A DNA stretch of 64,000 nucleotides from Paraescarpia echinospica (GCA_020002185.1 CM034534.1:62506186-62570185), one strand, 5' to 3'. Shown: positions 10,070 to 22,149, counted from the first letter of the stretch. Numbers and translations: made by a program. The notes: generated by a model not told the origin, from the letters alone.

Positions 10070-13033
10070 GGTGGAATAGCACTTCTGATGGGGGAGCATG
10101 TCGTGCTCTTCGGAGTAGCTCGTCCGCATTGGTTCCCACCTGGCACCCAACTCTCATCTGTGGCTCCAAGTAGCTGTAGCATGGGCAGCGGCCACACCCC
10201 AACAAACTGACTCGACCGGCAGGCAAAATCAGGTGAGGGTAACCGACGGGTCTCAAACCCTCTGTGAGTTAGGGACTTGCTCACCCACCATGCGAAGACT
10301 GTTGCGGCGGATTGGGCGGAGGAAATCAAGTCTAGATTCACTGTGGAGTGCACATGGCAAGGCACAGCACGGAAGATGTAATGGCCATCCACTGCTGTCA
10401 AGGAAGTCTTCAGTCGTACCAACCTTCTGGGCCACTGAAACCCGGCTTCTGCGGCCGAGAGAGTGCGACCGCCCCTGTGCAACGGCCTTCCAACTCTAAA
10501 AGCATTCATCATTCGACACCATCTCATTTATCATCACTTCTTTATCAAGCCCTGCGGCGATGGGGGAGGGGCAAAGCAACAGGTGGGGATGATCACTGGG
10601 AGTCGTAGTCCCAAACCTGCACGTAGGCGGCCTGTGGGCAAGAGGTCGTTCGATTCTGTATCCAGGACAGCGGAAGAGTCCGGCAACACCCCAGACAACA
10701 GCACTACTCACCCTTTGTAAGGGGAGGGCATAGAAAATGTGGCCTAAAGATTGCCTGCCCTATTACAACTGGCCAGCATACCGCGGCTTGCAGTTCAACC
10801 TATTCTAGCGGTCGAAAACAAAACAACACAAGAACACTCCTTCTCGGAGCATGGAATATTCGCACACTTATGAATAAAGCTGACACTGCAAAACCGGAAA
10901 GAAGGACTGCCCTTATTGCAAGAGAGCTGCAGCGTTACAACATTGATATAGCGGCTCTGAGTGAGACGAGACTTGCAGAGGAAGACTGCGTGAGGGAACC
11001 AGGCGGTGGCTACACCTTCTTTTGGAAAGGAAAGGCAGAGAATGAGGCCAGAATCCACGGAGTTGGCACAGCAGTGAAAACTTCTCTCATGCGGCAGCTT
11101 CCGGACCTGCCAAAAGGGATCAACGAAAGGCTTGTCAAGCTGCGTTTCCCCCTGAACGCCAAGCGCCATGCCACTATCATAAGTGCCTATGCACCTTTAC
11201 AAGCTCCGACGAGACCAAAGAAAGATTATATGACGATCTCGACAGCTTGGTCCGGTCCACACCTGCTGGCGACATGCTCATCATCTTGGGGGATTTCAAT
11301 GCGAGAGTCGGAACTGATAGCAGGAACTGGGAGGAGTTATCGGACAACATGGCGTAGGAAGACTAAACAGCAATGGCCTCCTCCTTTTGAATATGTGTGA
11401 GGAGATCGACTTAGCTATCACAAACACTTTGTTCAGGCAGGCCGATAAGTACAAAACAATCTGGATGCATCCCAGGTCCAAGCAATGGCACATGATATAC
11501 TATATCATCATAACAAGACGACATATTCATGATGTGAAGATCACAAGAGCCTAGCGGGGAGCAGAGTGTTGGATGGATCACCGACTGGTCAGGACAGCCC
11601 GTCAGCTGTAAATTGCCCCACGTGAGCGCAAGCGTCCAAAGTCGACCGGAAATGCCTTCAACACAGCCACGCTGAAACACCAGCGTTACCTCGAGCAATT
11701 CTAGGTTTACCTCTACGACAGGCTGATGTCCCACGGACAACTTACTGGCAACACCACAGAGAAGTGGAACCAGTTCAAGCAGATGGTGACGGACTCAGCA
11801 AAATCAACTCTCGGACAGAAGAAGAAGGCACATCAGGACTGGTTCGATGAAAACAACGAATAAGTCTGCAAGGCGCTGGATGAAAAGAACAAAGCGTACC
11901 TAGAATGGCAGCATGATCCTTCCTCAATTTCCAAGAAAGACTGCTACAGAGACCTGCAGAACAAAACGCAGAGAGACCATCGTCAGATGCAGGGTAACTG
12001 GTGACAGAAGAAAGCAGACGAAATGAAACATTATGCTGAAACTCACAACGCAAAGATGTTGACCAGTGCCATCAAATCTGTGACGGACCATTCAAGCCCA
12101 GCACCACTCCATTTCTTTCAGCAGATGGCACCATCCTAATTAAAGACCGGGCTTGTATTAACGATAGGTGGACAGAACACTTCAGCAACCTCCTCAACCG
12201 ACCTTCAACAGTAAGTGAAGAAGTCCTTGACTCCATACCCCAGCAACCCATCAAAGAAGAATTTTGATCTTCCTCCCACTCTGGACGAAATTAAAAACCA
12301 TCAACCAGTTGAGTGCAGGAAATGCTCCAGGAAAGTACGGGATCCCAGTTGAAATGTACAAGGCAACGGGTCCAGCAACACTTGAGGCATTTCATGACAC
12401 CATAACTAGCATCTGGGAAAATGAAGACATGCCACGTGACCTTCGTGATGCCACTATAGTTTCCCTTTATAAGAACAAGGGCAACAAAGCAGACTGTGGC
12501 AACTACAAAGGAATATTGCTCCTGTCCATTGCTGGGAAGATTATTGCCCGCATCGTTCTGAACCGACTCATGGCCAGTGTCCTGAGGCAAACCTTCCAGA
12601 AACACAGTGCGGATTTCGACCTGTCCAGAGCACAATGGACCTGTTTGCTATTTATAGGCATCACCAACGCCTTTGACACTGTCAACAAGACAGCGCTGTG
12701 GACAATCCTAACAAAACTTGGTTGCCCAAGGAAGTTTGTCCATATCATCCGGCAATTTCATAACAACATGATAGGTGGTGTGCTGTCAGACGGCGAAGCC
12801 TCAGCCCCATTTGACATTCCAAAGTGAAGCACGTTTGTGAACTTGCTCCAGTTCTCTTCACTCTGTTCTTTACCTGCGTCTTAAACTATGCATCTTGAAC
12901 TATGTCAGTCTTGATAAGACGGAGGTTCTTCATCAGCCTGCCCCTGACACCACAGCACCTGCTCTCACAGTCTCCATCTATGGCACACAGCTAAAGGCAG
13001 TGGAGAGCTTCAAGTACCTTGGCAGCACCATAT
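10070..13033 (+). mobile_element. APE-type LINE with 5' leader, endonuclease and partial RT
   Basis: A GC-richer leader (10.07-10.79 kb) precedes the endonuclease frame, which opens near 10795: LGAWNIRTLMN, then PERRTALIARELQRY and ALSETR (catalytic Glu block), and HATIISAYAPLQA. Frameshifted continuation carries MHPRSKQW (near 11465) and DHRLV. The linker at 11.65-12.2 kb leads into RT blocks SAGNAPGKYGIPVEMYK, YKNKGNKADCGNYKGI and LLSIAGKI, then FDTVNKTALWTIL, ending about 12827. The RT core is deleted, since 12.9-13.03 kb already shows the thumb-like VESFKYLGSTISSDG. The same family recurs at 51.3-52.3 kb. Many stops, so dead. Confidence 0.85.
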
Positions 13034-13320
13034 CAAGTGACGGGACCTTGGATATGCTTGGATTCCCATATATGTTTGTTCGGCTATTAGTTTCTTCTTT
13101 GCCTGGTTGGTGAGTGTCCATGTTTCCGCGCCATATATATGCCATATCGCAGGAAGTACGCATGAATTGTAGACTTGCCTCTTCGAGCAGGCTCCAAAAT
13201 AACCTTGAAGATGTCACGGTGTTTGGCAAATGCTATACAACAGGCCGTGATTCTTCTCTGAACATTCGTGTCTTGTTTTTGTATGTGATGCTATATCGCT
13301 GTCCCTGGTAGACTATCTCG
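13034..13320 (-). mobile_element. RTE-like LINE fragment (C-terminal region)
   Basis: Minus-strand translation resembles the downstream part of the plus-strand element at 21.5-21.75 kb: RYSI, then the degenerate counterpart of FAKHRDIFKV and a GAETWT/GNMDT step, here around 13225-13110. Short and frameshifted. It abuts the preceding LINE exactly at the end of ISSDGTLD, so it probably inserted there or recombined with it. Confidence 0.65.
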
Positions 13321-13399
13321 TTCTCTATCTGCGTGGCGTTGATATATACAGGTGTAATAATATATATATTTGATTTAATATAGCGACCGATCTAATTTT

Positions 13400-13790
13400 A
13401 AATTGTTCGATGCGATTGTACGTGTTGGCGACTGTGCGACTGCAGCTTTACAATATGTCCGGAACCTCGGCGTCTACGTGGACAATCATCTGAACATGAA
13501 CAAACAGGTATCATAAACCGTTAGTGTGTGCGCATTCCTCTGCGCCACATTAATCAATTCAGCCGATTGGTATTTAAAACAACGAAGGAACGCGTAGTCA
13601 ACGCCATGATAACATCGCGGCTGGACTATTGTAATTCAATCGTATACGGAACATCTGCAAACAACATCGCTCGTCTGTAACAAATTCACAACTCGGCCGC
13701 TCCTCTGATATTGCTCCGTCCGCGGAGTGATAGTGCGCCGCCGCTGTTACATTATCTGCATTGGCTACCCATCCTCGCGCGGCAGGGGTC
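13400..13790 (+). mobile_element. LINE fragment (Rex1-like RT tail)
   Basis: Frames across the segment read VRVGDCATAALQYVRNLGVY, NHLNMNKQV, then ITSRLDYCNS and LHWLPILAR, the post-RT block order of Rex1/jockey-type LINEs. Several stops and frame changes. A further fragment of this kind lies at 18.27-18.68 kb; the two overlap in family coordinates around the LHWLP block, so they are separate copies. Confidence 0.75.
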
Positions 13791-13811
13791 GCTGCTGCTG
13801 ATTACGTTGTA

Positions 13812-13950
13812 CTGAAACATTTCGTCTTGAAATATATGGTCAATTTTCAATTGTGCGCATGCGCGGTGCCCTATATGGGTCATATTGAGCACGTGCAAAT
13901 TTCCCGGCAAGCTTACTGAAATATTCGGTCGTTGGATGCTGCAGCGTGCC
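13812..13950 (-). repeat. MITE-like repeat, copy A
   Basis: Begins with GAAACATTTCGTC and TTGAAATAT-GGTC and ends near a GAAATATTCGGTCG motif. The first 50 or so bases match the reverse complement of the end of copy C (about 17905-17965) and of copy B (about 15405-15470). A GTGCGCATGCG core is shared. Non-coding. Confidence 0.65.
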
Positions 13951-14285
13951 CAGGTGACTGTAAGTTCCGAATGATATTGGAATTACCATTTGCATTGGAC
14001 TAATGTATTTGTTACATGTACACCTGCAGGGTTAGAGCTATGGTTGGACGTGGCCGCTGTACCCATCTGATCTGTCATTATGTGGCCCACACACGGATAG
14101 CCTAGGGCTAGGCTCTAGCGTGTTCACTGACACTGTCAGTGTCACTGACTGACACTTGCATGACATCCACCCCCCCCCCGGCTGCAACACTTCTTCCACT
14201 TTGTTTAGGTTTAGCCTTAGGCTTAGGCTGAGTTTGTGACTAGTCTTAATCTGATACTAAGACTGCCTGTTATGCCCGCAATGCC

Positions 14286-14396
14286 TATAACCTATGGCTA
14301 TATCATGGCTACAGCTATGGCCTATGCCATGGCTATGCCTATGCCATGGCTATGTCCCTATGGCTATGACATGGGCATAGGGACATAGCCATGGGT
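14286..14396. repeat. CATGGCTATG-rich repeat with perfect hairpin
   Basis: Degenerate tandem copies of a CCATGGCTATGCCTAT-type unit. Inside, 14344-14362 and 14376-14394 are perfect 19-base inverted repeats around a 13-base loop. Similar CATAGCC words recur at 14870-14960. The unit is partly self-complementary, so several alternative hairpins are possible. Confidence 0.85.
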
Positions 14397-14569
14397 TAGT
14401 GTCAGGGTTGTGGGTTAAGTTAAGGTTACGTTATCACCACCAATATGTTTGCTTTACCCAAGCCTCGACCTATAATTAATTACCTTATATCATGACCATG
14501 GCTGTGTAGGGTACATGCTGATGGCAATGGTTATACATAAATTATGCAATTAAGGTCTAAGCCTATAAA

Positions 14570-14862
14570 GTTGAGCATACACGACATAAAAGTAAAGGTA
14601 AGTTCTTATATAGCGCAGTGTCCGGACCGGTCCTCAGGACTGCTCAAGGCGCTTTACACTTTACTCCCCTGGCAGACCTGTTCAATCGAACACCATCTCA
14701 ACATATGTGGGAAGCATCCAGCCACGCTGCAATTGATGCTCGAAGACTAATCGTACACAAATATCCACCACTGTCTATAGCCAGGTATTCATTCATACAT
14801 CTGAGTGAACTGATCGACACGGCAGCCCAGGACTCTATCCCTGAGTCACTGCGCCCTACATA
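14570..14862 (+). repeat. Possible dispersed repeat with short open frames
   Basis: Two overlapping frames are open here, which fits no known protein. The stretch with TTATATAGCGC and CTCAAGGCGCTTTACA resembles a boxed sequence I associate with abundant dispersed repeats in aquatic animals, though that is from memory only. It could also be a fragment of an unrecognised gene. Confidence 0.3.
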
Positions 14863-14869
14863 GACATAG

Positions 14870-14960
14870 TCATAGCTGCCTTAGCCAAGCCCAAGGCATA
14901 GCCATTGGCCATGGCATGTGCATAGGCATGGACATGGTTATTCTATGGGCAAACCCATAG
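14870..14960. repeat. Second CATAGCC/GGCATGG-rich patch
   Basis: Repeated CATAGCC, CCATGGCATG and CATAGGCATGG words like those at 14.29-14.40 kb, on either side of the possible dispersed repeat at 14.57-14.86 kb. Confidence 0.6.
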
Positions 14961-15361
14961 GCAGTCTAGGCTATTTACACCTGACGATCAGCACGAACAG
15001 ATAGATTTATATACAATGCAAGTGTAAATACAAACATAGTGCTACCTTAATTATTTCCAAATAACCTTTAGAAAGGCTAAACCTAACCCTACACTTTCCC
15101 CCTGTCATATGGGACAGTTATGCCTCATGTTTTTTGGTGACCAATAATGGTTAGCTAGTCCGCCAATTTAACATTGACCGTGACAGTGTGAATAGTCGGT
15201 CCAAATACTAAAATGCTGTAAGTTACTGTACTGTACACATAACTATTGAGCCGGAATATGGTAATAGTATACTATAGCTTGTAATAATACTATTTGCCAT
15301 GTTGCCCATGACATGGCATACCCATGTGTAGGGTTGGCGTTTTAAATCAAGCCGATTTAAA

Positions 15362-15478
15362 TCACGATTGAATGTTTCGTCTAAGTACTGAAACATTCGG
15401 TTATCTATTTCCGCTTGTGCGCATATGACTTCTGCGCCGACCAGATATTTCAACGACGAAATGTTTTGTTAACACGTA
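15362..15478 (+). repeat. MITE-like repeat, copy B
   Basis: About 85 bases match copy C (17.87-17.96 kb) in direct orientation, including CGGTTATCTATTTCCGC, TGACTTCTGCGCCGACC and ATATTTCAACGACGAAATG. The left edge has its own short inverted repeat (GAATGTTTCG/CTGAAACATTC). Non-coding. Confidence 0.75.
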
Positions 15479-16300
15479 ATTCATTGTGCTTTATTTGTTC
15501 TATACCTTCCTTTCTTTTTTAATAACCTTTCGGTGTTGATGCATTGTTCATAGACAAGGGTATTTATTTATGAACTTATTGCTGACAAAGCAGGCATGCG
15601 AGACCACAATACAAACAGCGATATATTCCACCGAAACGTGATATCTGATGGCAGACAATTTGAGAAAATTGTCATCTCTGTAAACTACAATAAGGATAAT
15701 TGATCTAATTAAACATGGATATATGTATGTCCAAGTTATGGCAGTCGTTGCTTTGTTTAACTCAGTGCATTACGTCTTACTAGCACCTGGATTTTGAAGC
15801 TTTTAAGGTGAAAGTAGATATAATCTAACGATCTATGCTTACTAGATGTCATATCGCTACAATCTTTTAAAAGTGCTGTTTCTATACAATGGCTCGTCAA
15901 ATCTAACGTTCTTTTGCACCGAACTCTGTACTATTTTAATAGCCTATTTGAATGTCATAGTCAGAATAATGAAGGTGCACGAGCGGATGCAAAAATCTGC
16001 ATTTCATTGATACATCACTAACTTCAAGTAACAAATTCATTAAGCAACACATTTGTAAGGGAGGTGTTATTCTAACACTGATTCCTTGGAGACTACTTGA
16101 TCGATTTAAATAATGCAAATGGGAAATAGTGCAGTTTTGTATGTGTTAATTGCATGTATTTTCTGTATCAGGCTGTACATGATTTCTCTTTAGATGTTAT
16201 TCATTCCATTGCAGTGCATCGTACAAGTGGCTTGTTATAGAGCCGTTTCTGTTTGGACGAACCCTTGAAGCCCTCGGCCTGAACGAAGAACAAGCCAATG
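15479..16300. other. No recognisable feature
   Basis: AT-rich spacer with no supported coding or repeat signal. Confidence 0.5.
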
Positions 16301-16419
16301 CAATTGTAGGTTAGGCAGGTGTGACACCGTCAAGGAATCTTCAACGTGGTGTTGGCCTACAAGACATTGGTGTCCGGCCTCGCTGGAAGTAGATTACACA
16401 GAGCCTCGCTTCCGATCTC

Positions 16420-16885
16420 CAGGAGGTTGCGCCCGGTGTTGTTGTAGAACAAGTTATAAACTTCAGTGGCAAAACAAAATGGCTCAGTGACGTTATCGTG
16501 GAACGGACTGGCGCCGTGTCATTCAGTCCACGTTCGCCTCGAGGATGGGAGAGTAGTGCGTAGACACGTTGACCATGTGAGGAGTCGTTGTGTGAATGGT
16601 GATAGCTCGGTGCCGTAGAAGACACCATGTTCTGAACTGCCTCTTGAATTGTCTCCCAAACTGCCTCCGGAGGAACCTGTTCATGCAGAACTGCCTGACG
16701 TACCGCTCGTCGTACCACGTGACGTACCGCCTGACATACCACTTGACGTACCACGTGACGTACCGCATGACGTAACTCAGCCAGAGATGGAATCTCCCCA
16801 CACATCTGAACAGAACTGTACAACCAGTGCAAATCTTCGTAGATCAGGTAGAAACCATAGAACACGTGAGAAACTTAACTTATGA
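16420..16885 (+). pseudogene. Gypsy polyprotein C-terminal remnant
   Basis: The segment near 16480-16530 reads KWLSDVIVERTGAVSF, a GPY/F-like module after gypsy integrase. After frame changes, the frame 16649-16885 encodes a proline-rich tail with a short internal tandem (VPRDVPPDIPLDVPRDVPHD) and ends RRSGRNHRTREKLNL before a stop, the usual basic end of gypsy polyproteins. No upstream core integrase is present, so it is 5'-truncated. The tail repeat is 15-30 bases long at the DNA level and is open on the minus strand too. Confidence 0.65.
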
Positions 16886-17725
16886 AGTGACATTCACGAT
16901 CACTCGTAGGAAAGTGATTGGAAAAGAAATTGTGAACGTTGGTAGTGGCATGTTGAATAACCTTAGTTAGAACTGAACGTTTGGTATAGTTATGCTTTTT
17001 GTTAATCATTATTCTTGTTGAGTACTAGAACTCCACGAACATTGCGTTAGAGAACTCCAGGGACATTGAATTATAACACTGAGTCATATTAATATTTAAT
17101 ATTATAATATTATAATCAAGATGGTGTGCATGAATAAACTGTGTGACAATTGATTTGACGTTTACATCTACTCAATTAATGCACTCACAATCTAGGCTAA
17201 ATATGATCAAAGCTAAAATTGTATCATTGGGCATAATAATAAAATTATTATGATTACAGGTAGATTATATTTATGAAAGCCATTTTTATAAATTGTACAC
17301 ATTCATTCATGACTAATACATTCACATTTTCTTTCCCAATTCAATTGTCAGTACAAAACAAACACCATCAGACGGTGAATCTATAGATTTTGCCCAGTAT
17401 AGTAATTATAATATCCTAATAATAATAATATCCTTAGTAAATTCATTATTTGTTATTATTATCAAAATTATATGATGCATGCAGCATACAACTTTTAGTT
17501 GAACTTAACTATGCACAATCGTGTGCATAATTACAGTTATCAATGTATAATGAACACGAACTATATAACAGCAAAAAACAGTCGTTCCCATATTCTTAAA
17601 TGTAGGCTAATTCAGTAATTGCAGTGACACTAACCCCAATTATTCATGCATTAATAACACAGTTCATGTATGATAATATTATCAAAAGCAAGCTTGCATT
17701 CACAGAGGCAACTGGCAACGTAACA
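16886..17725. other. AT-rich sequence, possible 3' LTR remnant
   Basis: Follows the gypsy stop codon directly, so LTR or 3' untranslated sequence may be included, but I found no duplicate that would define LTR edges. No genes. Confidence 0.35.
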
Positions 17726-17975
17726 GTCAAATATTTCCGACCAAGCGTTTCGTGTATGTAGCCTAATTAAATATTTGGTCGATTTGTTTCCTCTCGTGCG
17801 TTTCAACACTACACATTGCGTAAAGGTCATAGGTCAAAATCTACTAAATATTTCAGCGACCAAATGTTTCGTTTAAGTAATGAAATATTCGGTTATCTAT
17901 TTCCGCTCGTGCGCATACGACTTCTGCGCCGACCAGATATTTCAACGACGAAATGTTTCGCTACAACGTTAGTGC
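17726..17975 (+). repeat. MITE-like repeat, copy C (extended)
   Basis: Carries the block shared with copy B at 17870-17960 and, upstream, further AAATATTT-GGTCG and GCGTTTCGTG motifs that look like another degenerate unit. Its right end is the reverse complement of the start of copy A. Together the three copies indicate a short non-autonomous element with inverted termini. Confidence 0.65.
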
Positions 17976-18269
17976 CAGCCAGCAGTACCCCCTGGGTGAT
18001 CGTTTTGCGAAACTTTTAATTTAAGCTCAGCCTATGAAATCGCTCACTCACATCAGTGGTTGGCGGCAGTTCAGGAGGTCATAAGAAAACTAATGTCAAC
18101 CAACCGTGGCTCGTGTTACATGCAATGTTTAGGAAGTAGAAGCAATTATTCGAATACACAATACCCGTCAGCTGCTCGTGCTAATGGGCGAACGGGTCAT
18201 TATATATTGGGATTCCCAGAAGTCGTTTATCCAACTTCAAACTGGGGCGGGTACTTCCGCTGATCTCAC

Positions 18270-18680
18270 GGGTGACACGGTCGCGACTGGCGAAGTTAAT
18301 TACTAGTTTGACTCAGCTTACTTCCGCACTTCGCGTAGGAGATCTGCCAGGGCTAGTTTTGCATGGCACACAGCCCTGTCTTGCGAGGATGTGGCTCCGT
18401 TGCTCGCAGAATCGAGTTCAAAATATTGGTGTTTACGTACAAGGCAATGCATGAAAATGCGCCCGTCTACTCGCGTGATCTCACGTGTCCTTACAGATCG
18501 ACAAGATCACTGCGGGTATGTTGTCCGTAACGCGTACTCGCTTCAAAGCTGGTTACAGTTCGTTCGCGGTGGCCGCTGCAACTCTCTGGAACACTCTACC
18601 TAATTACATTAAATCTTCGGACACTCTTGGCAGTTTTAAATGTCAACTAAAAGCACATTTATTTATAATATACTTGTAGA
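18270..18680 (+). mobile_element. LINE fragment (Rex1-like C-terminus)
   Basis: Frames from about 18350 give SPVLRG, then VARRIEFKILVFTYKAMHE, NAPVYSRDL and a frameshifted AVAAATLWNTLPNYIKSSDT followed by FKCQLKAHLF and a stop at about 18679. This is the normal C-terminus of Rex1/CR1-type LINE ORF2 (ALWNSLP and FK-LKTHLF steps). 5'-truncated; two frameshifts. Confidence 0.8.
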
Positions 18681-19320
18681 CGAACAGCTAGTAACTTGTT
18701 TGTGACTTTCCTCAGTGATCCAGTTGACTTATTTATAGTAACATTTATTTATTTCCTCCTAATGTCATTTCCCTGGCCAAATTTGAGTTTCTAGAATCAA
18801 AGTACATGATTAGGGATTTATCAGCATGATACTGTACGTCGTGCTCACATCCATAGGAGTAACATGTGTCGAGTAAAGGTTGTAGTCCCTTGGCGGAAGG
18901 AGCAAACAGAAGTAGTAATATTTTAGAACTATTGATTTATTTATTTAATTTTATACTGCTATATTTTAATGATTAATTTACGCACTATAATTTAATAGTT
19001 ATGTTATATGTTACTGTGTTTATTTTAATTTAATGTCTGCTACCATATTTCAATTATTTTGCAGCCTTTTACTTAATTTATTTATTAATATTTTATTACT
19101 ATTGTATGGCGCAATTTTTAGTTTATGTGACTGTCTTAGTACTAATATTTTAGTTTAATGACCATGACATATTGTAAAGCGCCACGAACAATTGCTATAA
19201 CAAATTAAACATATAGTTATTATTATATGACCATATTATATTATTAATATTATTATTATCGATATATATTATATATTCCTGTGGAAGTGGTTTTATTAAT
19301 ATTGTTTGTGTAAAAACAAC
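18681..19320. other. AT-rich non-coding sequence
   Basis: Could include the 3' UTR of the preceding LINE. No coding signal. Confidence 0.5.
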
Positions 19321-19324
19321 TTTA

Positions 19325-20815
19325 CACCTTGGTACTAATGTGTAGTGCCTGTTGTGAACCTCGTGGATTAAAGGAGGTTATCAAGTTTGTTGCCATGTCA
19401 TGTATTATGTATTCGCCCGCGCACGCCACAATATCACAAATCACACAACACAGACACCACATCTGGCGATGAGCGTGGGATATCTAGAATGACGAAGAAA
19501 CAGAGAATATCGTGGTGAAGCGAAAACTCACGCTGAAACAAAGAGCCTGTAGGCGTAGTGTGGCAGTGACGTCACGCCTGCAGTAATGACTGAAGTTTGC
19601 TTGCTAATAAACAAGGCAAGCAGCAGGATGGCGTTAATGAACTTCTCAATGTTCGCACCGTTCGATCCGGACTCAGAGACACACACCATATGCCCCGCAA
19701 GAACATGAACAATACGCTATCTTCGAATTTCGAAAAGCCAGGAAAGAGCAAATTGAAACGCTCTCTCAAAGAACTGTGGGTTTCACGACACATATAAAGA
19801 AATCCACGCACAAATACTGCAAGGGGGTGTCACTGACGCTGCGCAGGAGGATTCGCTTCGTAAGCCAACAATGACGTTAAAAGAACTGCTTGACTTTGAC
19901 AGAGCTTTAGAAACATCTAAACGTCAGACAGCCGACATTTCAGCCATTCGGGCACAGGCTAACCAACCATGCACCAGAGGGCGCCAAACAATCGTACGTC
20001 AAGCGATCGAAGGCAAAATAGGCATATCAAACAACGATCATACAGTCGGCCTAGCAATCTCAATCAGGTTGTAGAAGCAACACATCTGACACTGATCATG
20101 CCGCAGATTATGTCTTCTCTGTGCACAGCGCTGCAGACGTGGCATCGTAGCCCAACGCTATAGTCAAAATCAATGGGAAGGACGTCGTTATGATGTTAGA
20201 TAGTGGGTCTTGCTTAGACCTTGTTTACGGGACAACTTATAACCCAATGAAGAATGACATTAACGTTTCTAAATGTAAAAGCAGGATCAGTAATTCTCAC
20301 AGGCTTGATAGAAACGCCAAGCAAAATGGTCCCGTCAACCATCATCATTGTGAAAGGGAATCGTGGCATCTCACGATTGGTCAGACGGCAAAGAAACTTG
20401 ATTTGCTACAAGTGTCGAACACTCAAGTTGTCAACAGTGCCAACCCAATAACAGAAAAGTTCCCAGGCTTGTTCAATGGAGTCGGCAAACTGAAAGATCA
20501 TTCAGTGCACTTGCAGATCGACCCAAGCGCTTAGCCGGTAGCTCAGCCTCATCGCAGAATTCCGTTCCATCAACGCAAAGCAGTCGAACGGGAACTTCTA
20601 CGTCTAGAACGAGAGGACATCATAAGGAAGGTGGAGTGCCTTGTGCCCTGAGTTAGCCCGATCTTGGTTGTCCCAAAGCCAAAAAGCCTGGGCGAAATAT
20701 GCATTTGTTTCGATATGCGTCTTCCAAATCAAGCAATCCAGCGAACACGGCACATCGCCCCAACGATAGATGACCTTGTCCTCGACATAAAAACATCGCA
20801 GAACACACTGTTCCG
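19325..20815 (+). mobile_element. Gypsy retrotransposon, 5' part (PBS, gag, pro, RT start)
   Basis: An LTR-like end near 19465 is followed by TCTGGCGATGAGCG, resembling the primer-binding region of many gypsy elements (TGGCGACGAG-type). Gag-like frames lie at 19.6-20.07 kb (TLKELLDFDRALETSKRQTA near 19880). A protease segment follows: VKINGKDVVMMLDSGS near 20165, with Leu-Asp-Ser-Gly as the catalytic triad. Pre-RT sequence (FPGLFNGVGKLKDHSVHLQI) and the first RT block (SPILVVPKPKKPGE near 20655) follow. The element stops mid-RT at about 20815, where an RTE-like LINE begins. Confidence 0.75.
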
Positions 20816-22105
20816 AATAGACGAGCGGTAGAACTACCTAACTACAGACCGATATGTATGTTATCAAACATCTACAAATTACTCACAAGGAATACTAACG
20901 AATAGGCTAGAGAAGGAGCTCGACGAAAACCAACCACGAGAGCAAGCAGGATTCAGAAGCAGGTACTCAACGACAGACCACATATACATCGTAAACCAAC
21001 TGAAAGAAAAGTTCCGGGAATATAATATCCCGCTCTGCATCGCTTTCGTCGACTACGAGAAGGCTTTCGACTCGGTGCAAACTCAAGTAATATTGATCTC
21101 CCTTCACGAACAGGGGATAGTCACGTGTACATCGAACTCCTGAAAGAAATCTACACCAACAGCTCTGTGACAGTCCACCTACACAAAAAGAGCAACAAGA
21201 TCAACATCAAGAGAGGAGTACGACAGGGTGACACTATATCGCCCAAGCTGTTAACGCAATACTCGAAAGCACATTCCGAAGACTGACCTGGGAAACCAGA
21301 GGCTTGAGGATAGACGGAAAATATCTCGCCGACGACATACTCATATGCGCTACTACACCGCAAGAACTACAAAACATGCTGCAGGAACTAGCTGATAAAA
21401 GTGAAAAACAAGATTTGAAGATGAACGTCTCGAACACAAAAGTGATGCTAGAAAATGACACACCAATATATATCAACACCACGCAGTTAGAGAAAGTTGA
21501 AAGCTACGTATACCTGAGACAGCGATACAGCATCAGAGACAAAACCAAGACAAGGAAATTCAAAGAAGAATCACCGCCGGCTGGACAGCATTCGCCAAAC
21601 ACCGCGACATCTTCAAGGTTAACGTTGGAACCTGCTTGAAGAGACAAGCCTTCAACTCATGCGTATTTCCAGTGCACGTATGGTGCGGAAACATGGACAC
21701 TCGCCACCCAGTCAAAGAACAATCTAGCAGCTGCACAAACAAAGATGGAAAGAAGTATGTTAAAAATCACATATCGGAAGCGAAAAACAAACATCTGAGT
21801 AAGACAGAAGACAAAGGTCATAGACCTGATAGCACATATCAGAAGACAGAAATGGACCTGGGCAGGGCACATCAGCAGACAACGAGATAACCAATGGACA
21901 TCGCGTATCACAACTTGGAGACCTTACGAAGGGAAACGATCTAGAGGAAGACCAGCGAGACGGTGAAGAGATGAACTAGACGAGTACTGGAAGTGCACCA
22001 TCTGGCAGAGAATAGCGCAAGACAGGCATATTTGGAAACGACATGCTGAGGCTTTCGCCCAATCAAGAAACACTACGGCTGCACAATGATGATGATGATG
22101 ATGAG
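20816..22105 (+). mobile_element. RTE-like LINE, RT to 3' end
   Basis: Frameshifted RT reading: NYRPICMLSN-like block near 20840, then REQAGFRSRYSTTDH, CIAFVDYEKAFDSVQT (block A Asp, about 21065), KRGVRQGDTISPKL and DDILICATT (YADDI-type catalytic block, about 21337). Downstream, LQDLADK-like and KVESYVYL steps lead to a C-terminal RRTWAGHI-like basic segment near 21850. It ends in (GAT)n at 22087-22102, the type of microsatellite tail typical of RTE elements. 5'-truncated into the gypsy fragment on its left. Several frameshifts. Confidence 0.85.
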
Positions 22106-22149
22106 AACTACCTATCGGACCAATTTAAATGCCCCCTACACACACCCAA

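Noticed and set aside
10066..10720. Several overlapping 60-150-codon frames on both strands
   Set aside because: GC-richer leader of the LINE whose endonuclease begins near 10.8 kb; frames on both strands without motifs indicate composition, not coding.
16341..16865. Minus-strand 174-codon frame with VRHVVR repeats
   Set aside because: Shadow of the proline-rich repeat at the C-terminus of the plus-strand gypsy polyprotein.
13400..18680. One Rex1-like LINE split by a 4.6-kb insertion between 13.79 and 18.40 kb
   Set aside because: At first the two fragments seemed to continue each other, but both contain the LHWLP-type block, with the right fragment extending further upstream (SPVLRG). They therefore overlap in family coordinates and are two separate truncated copies.
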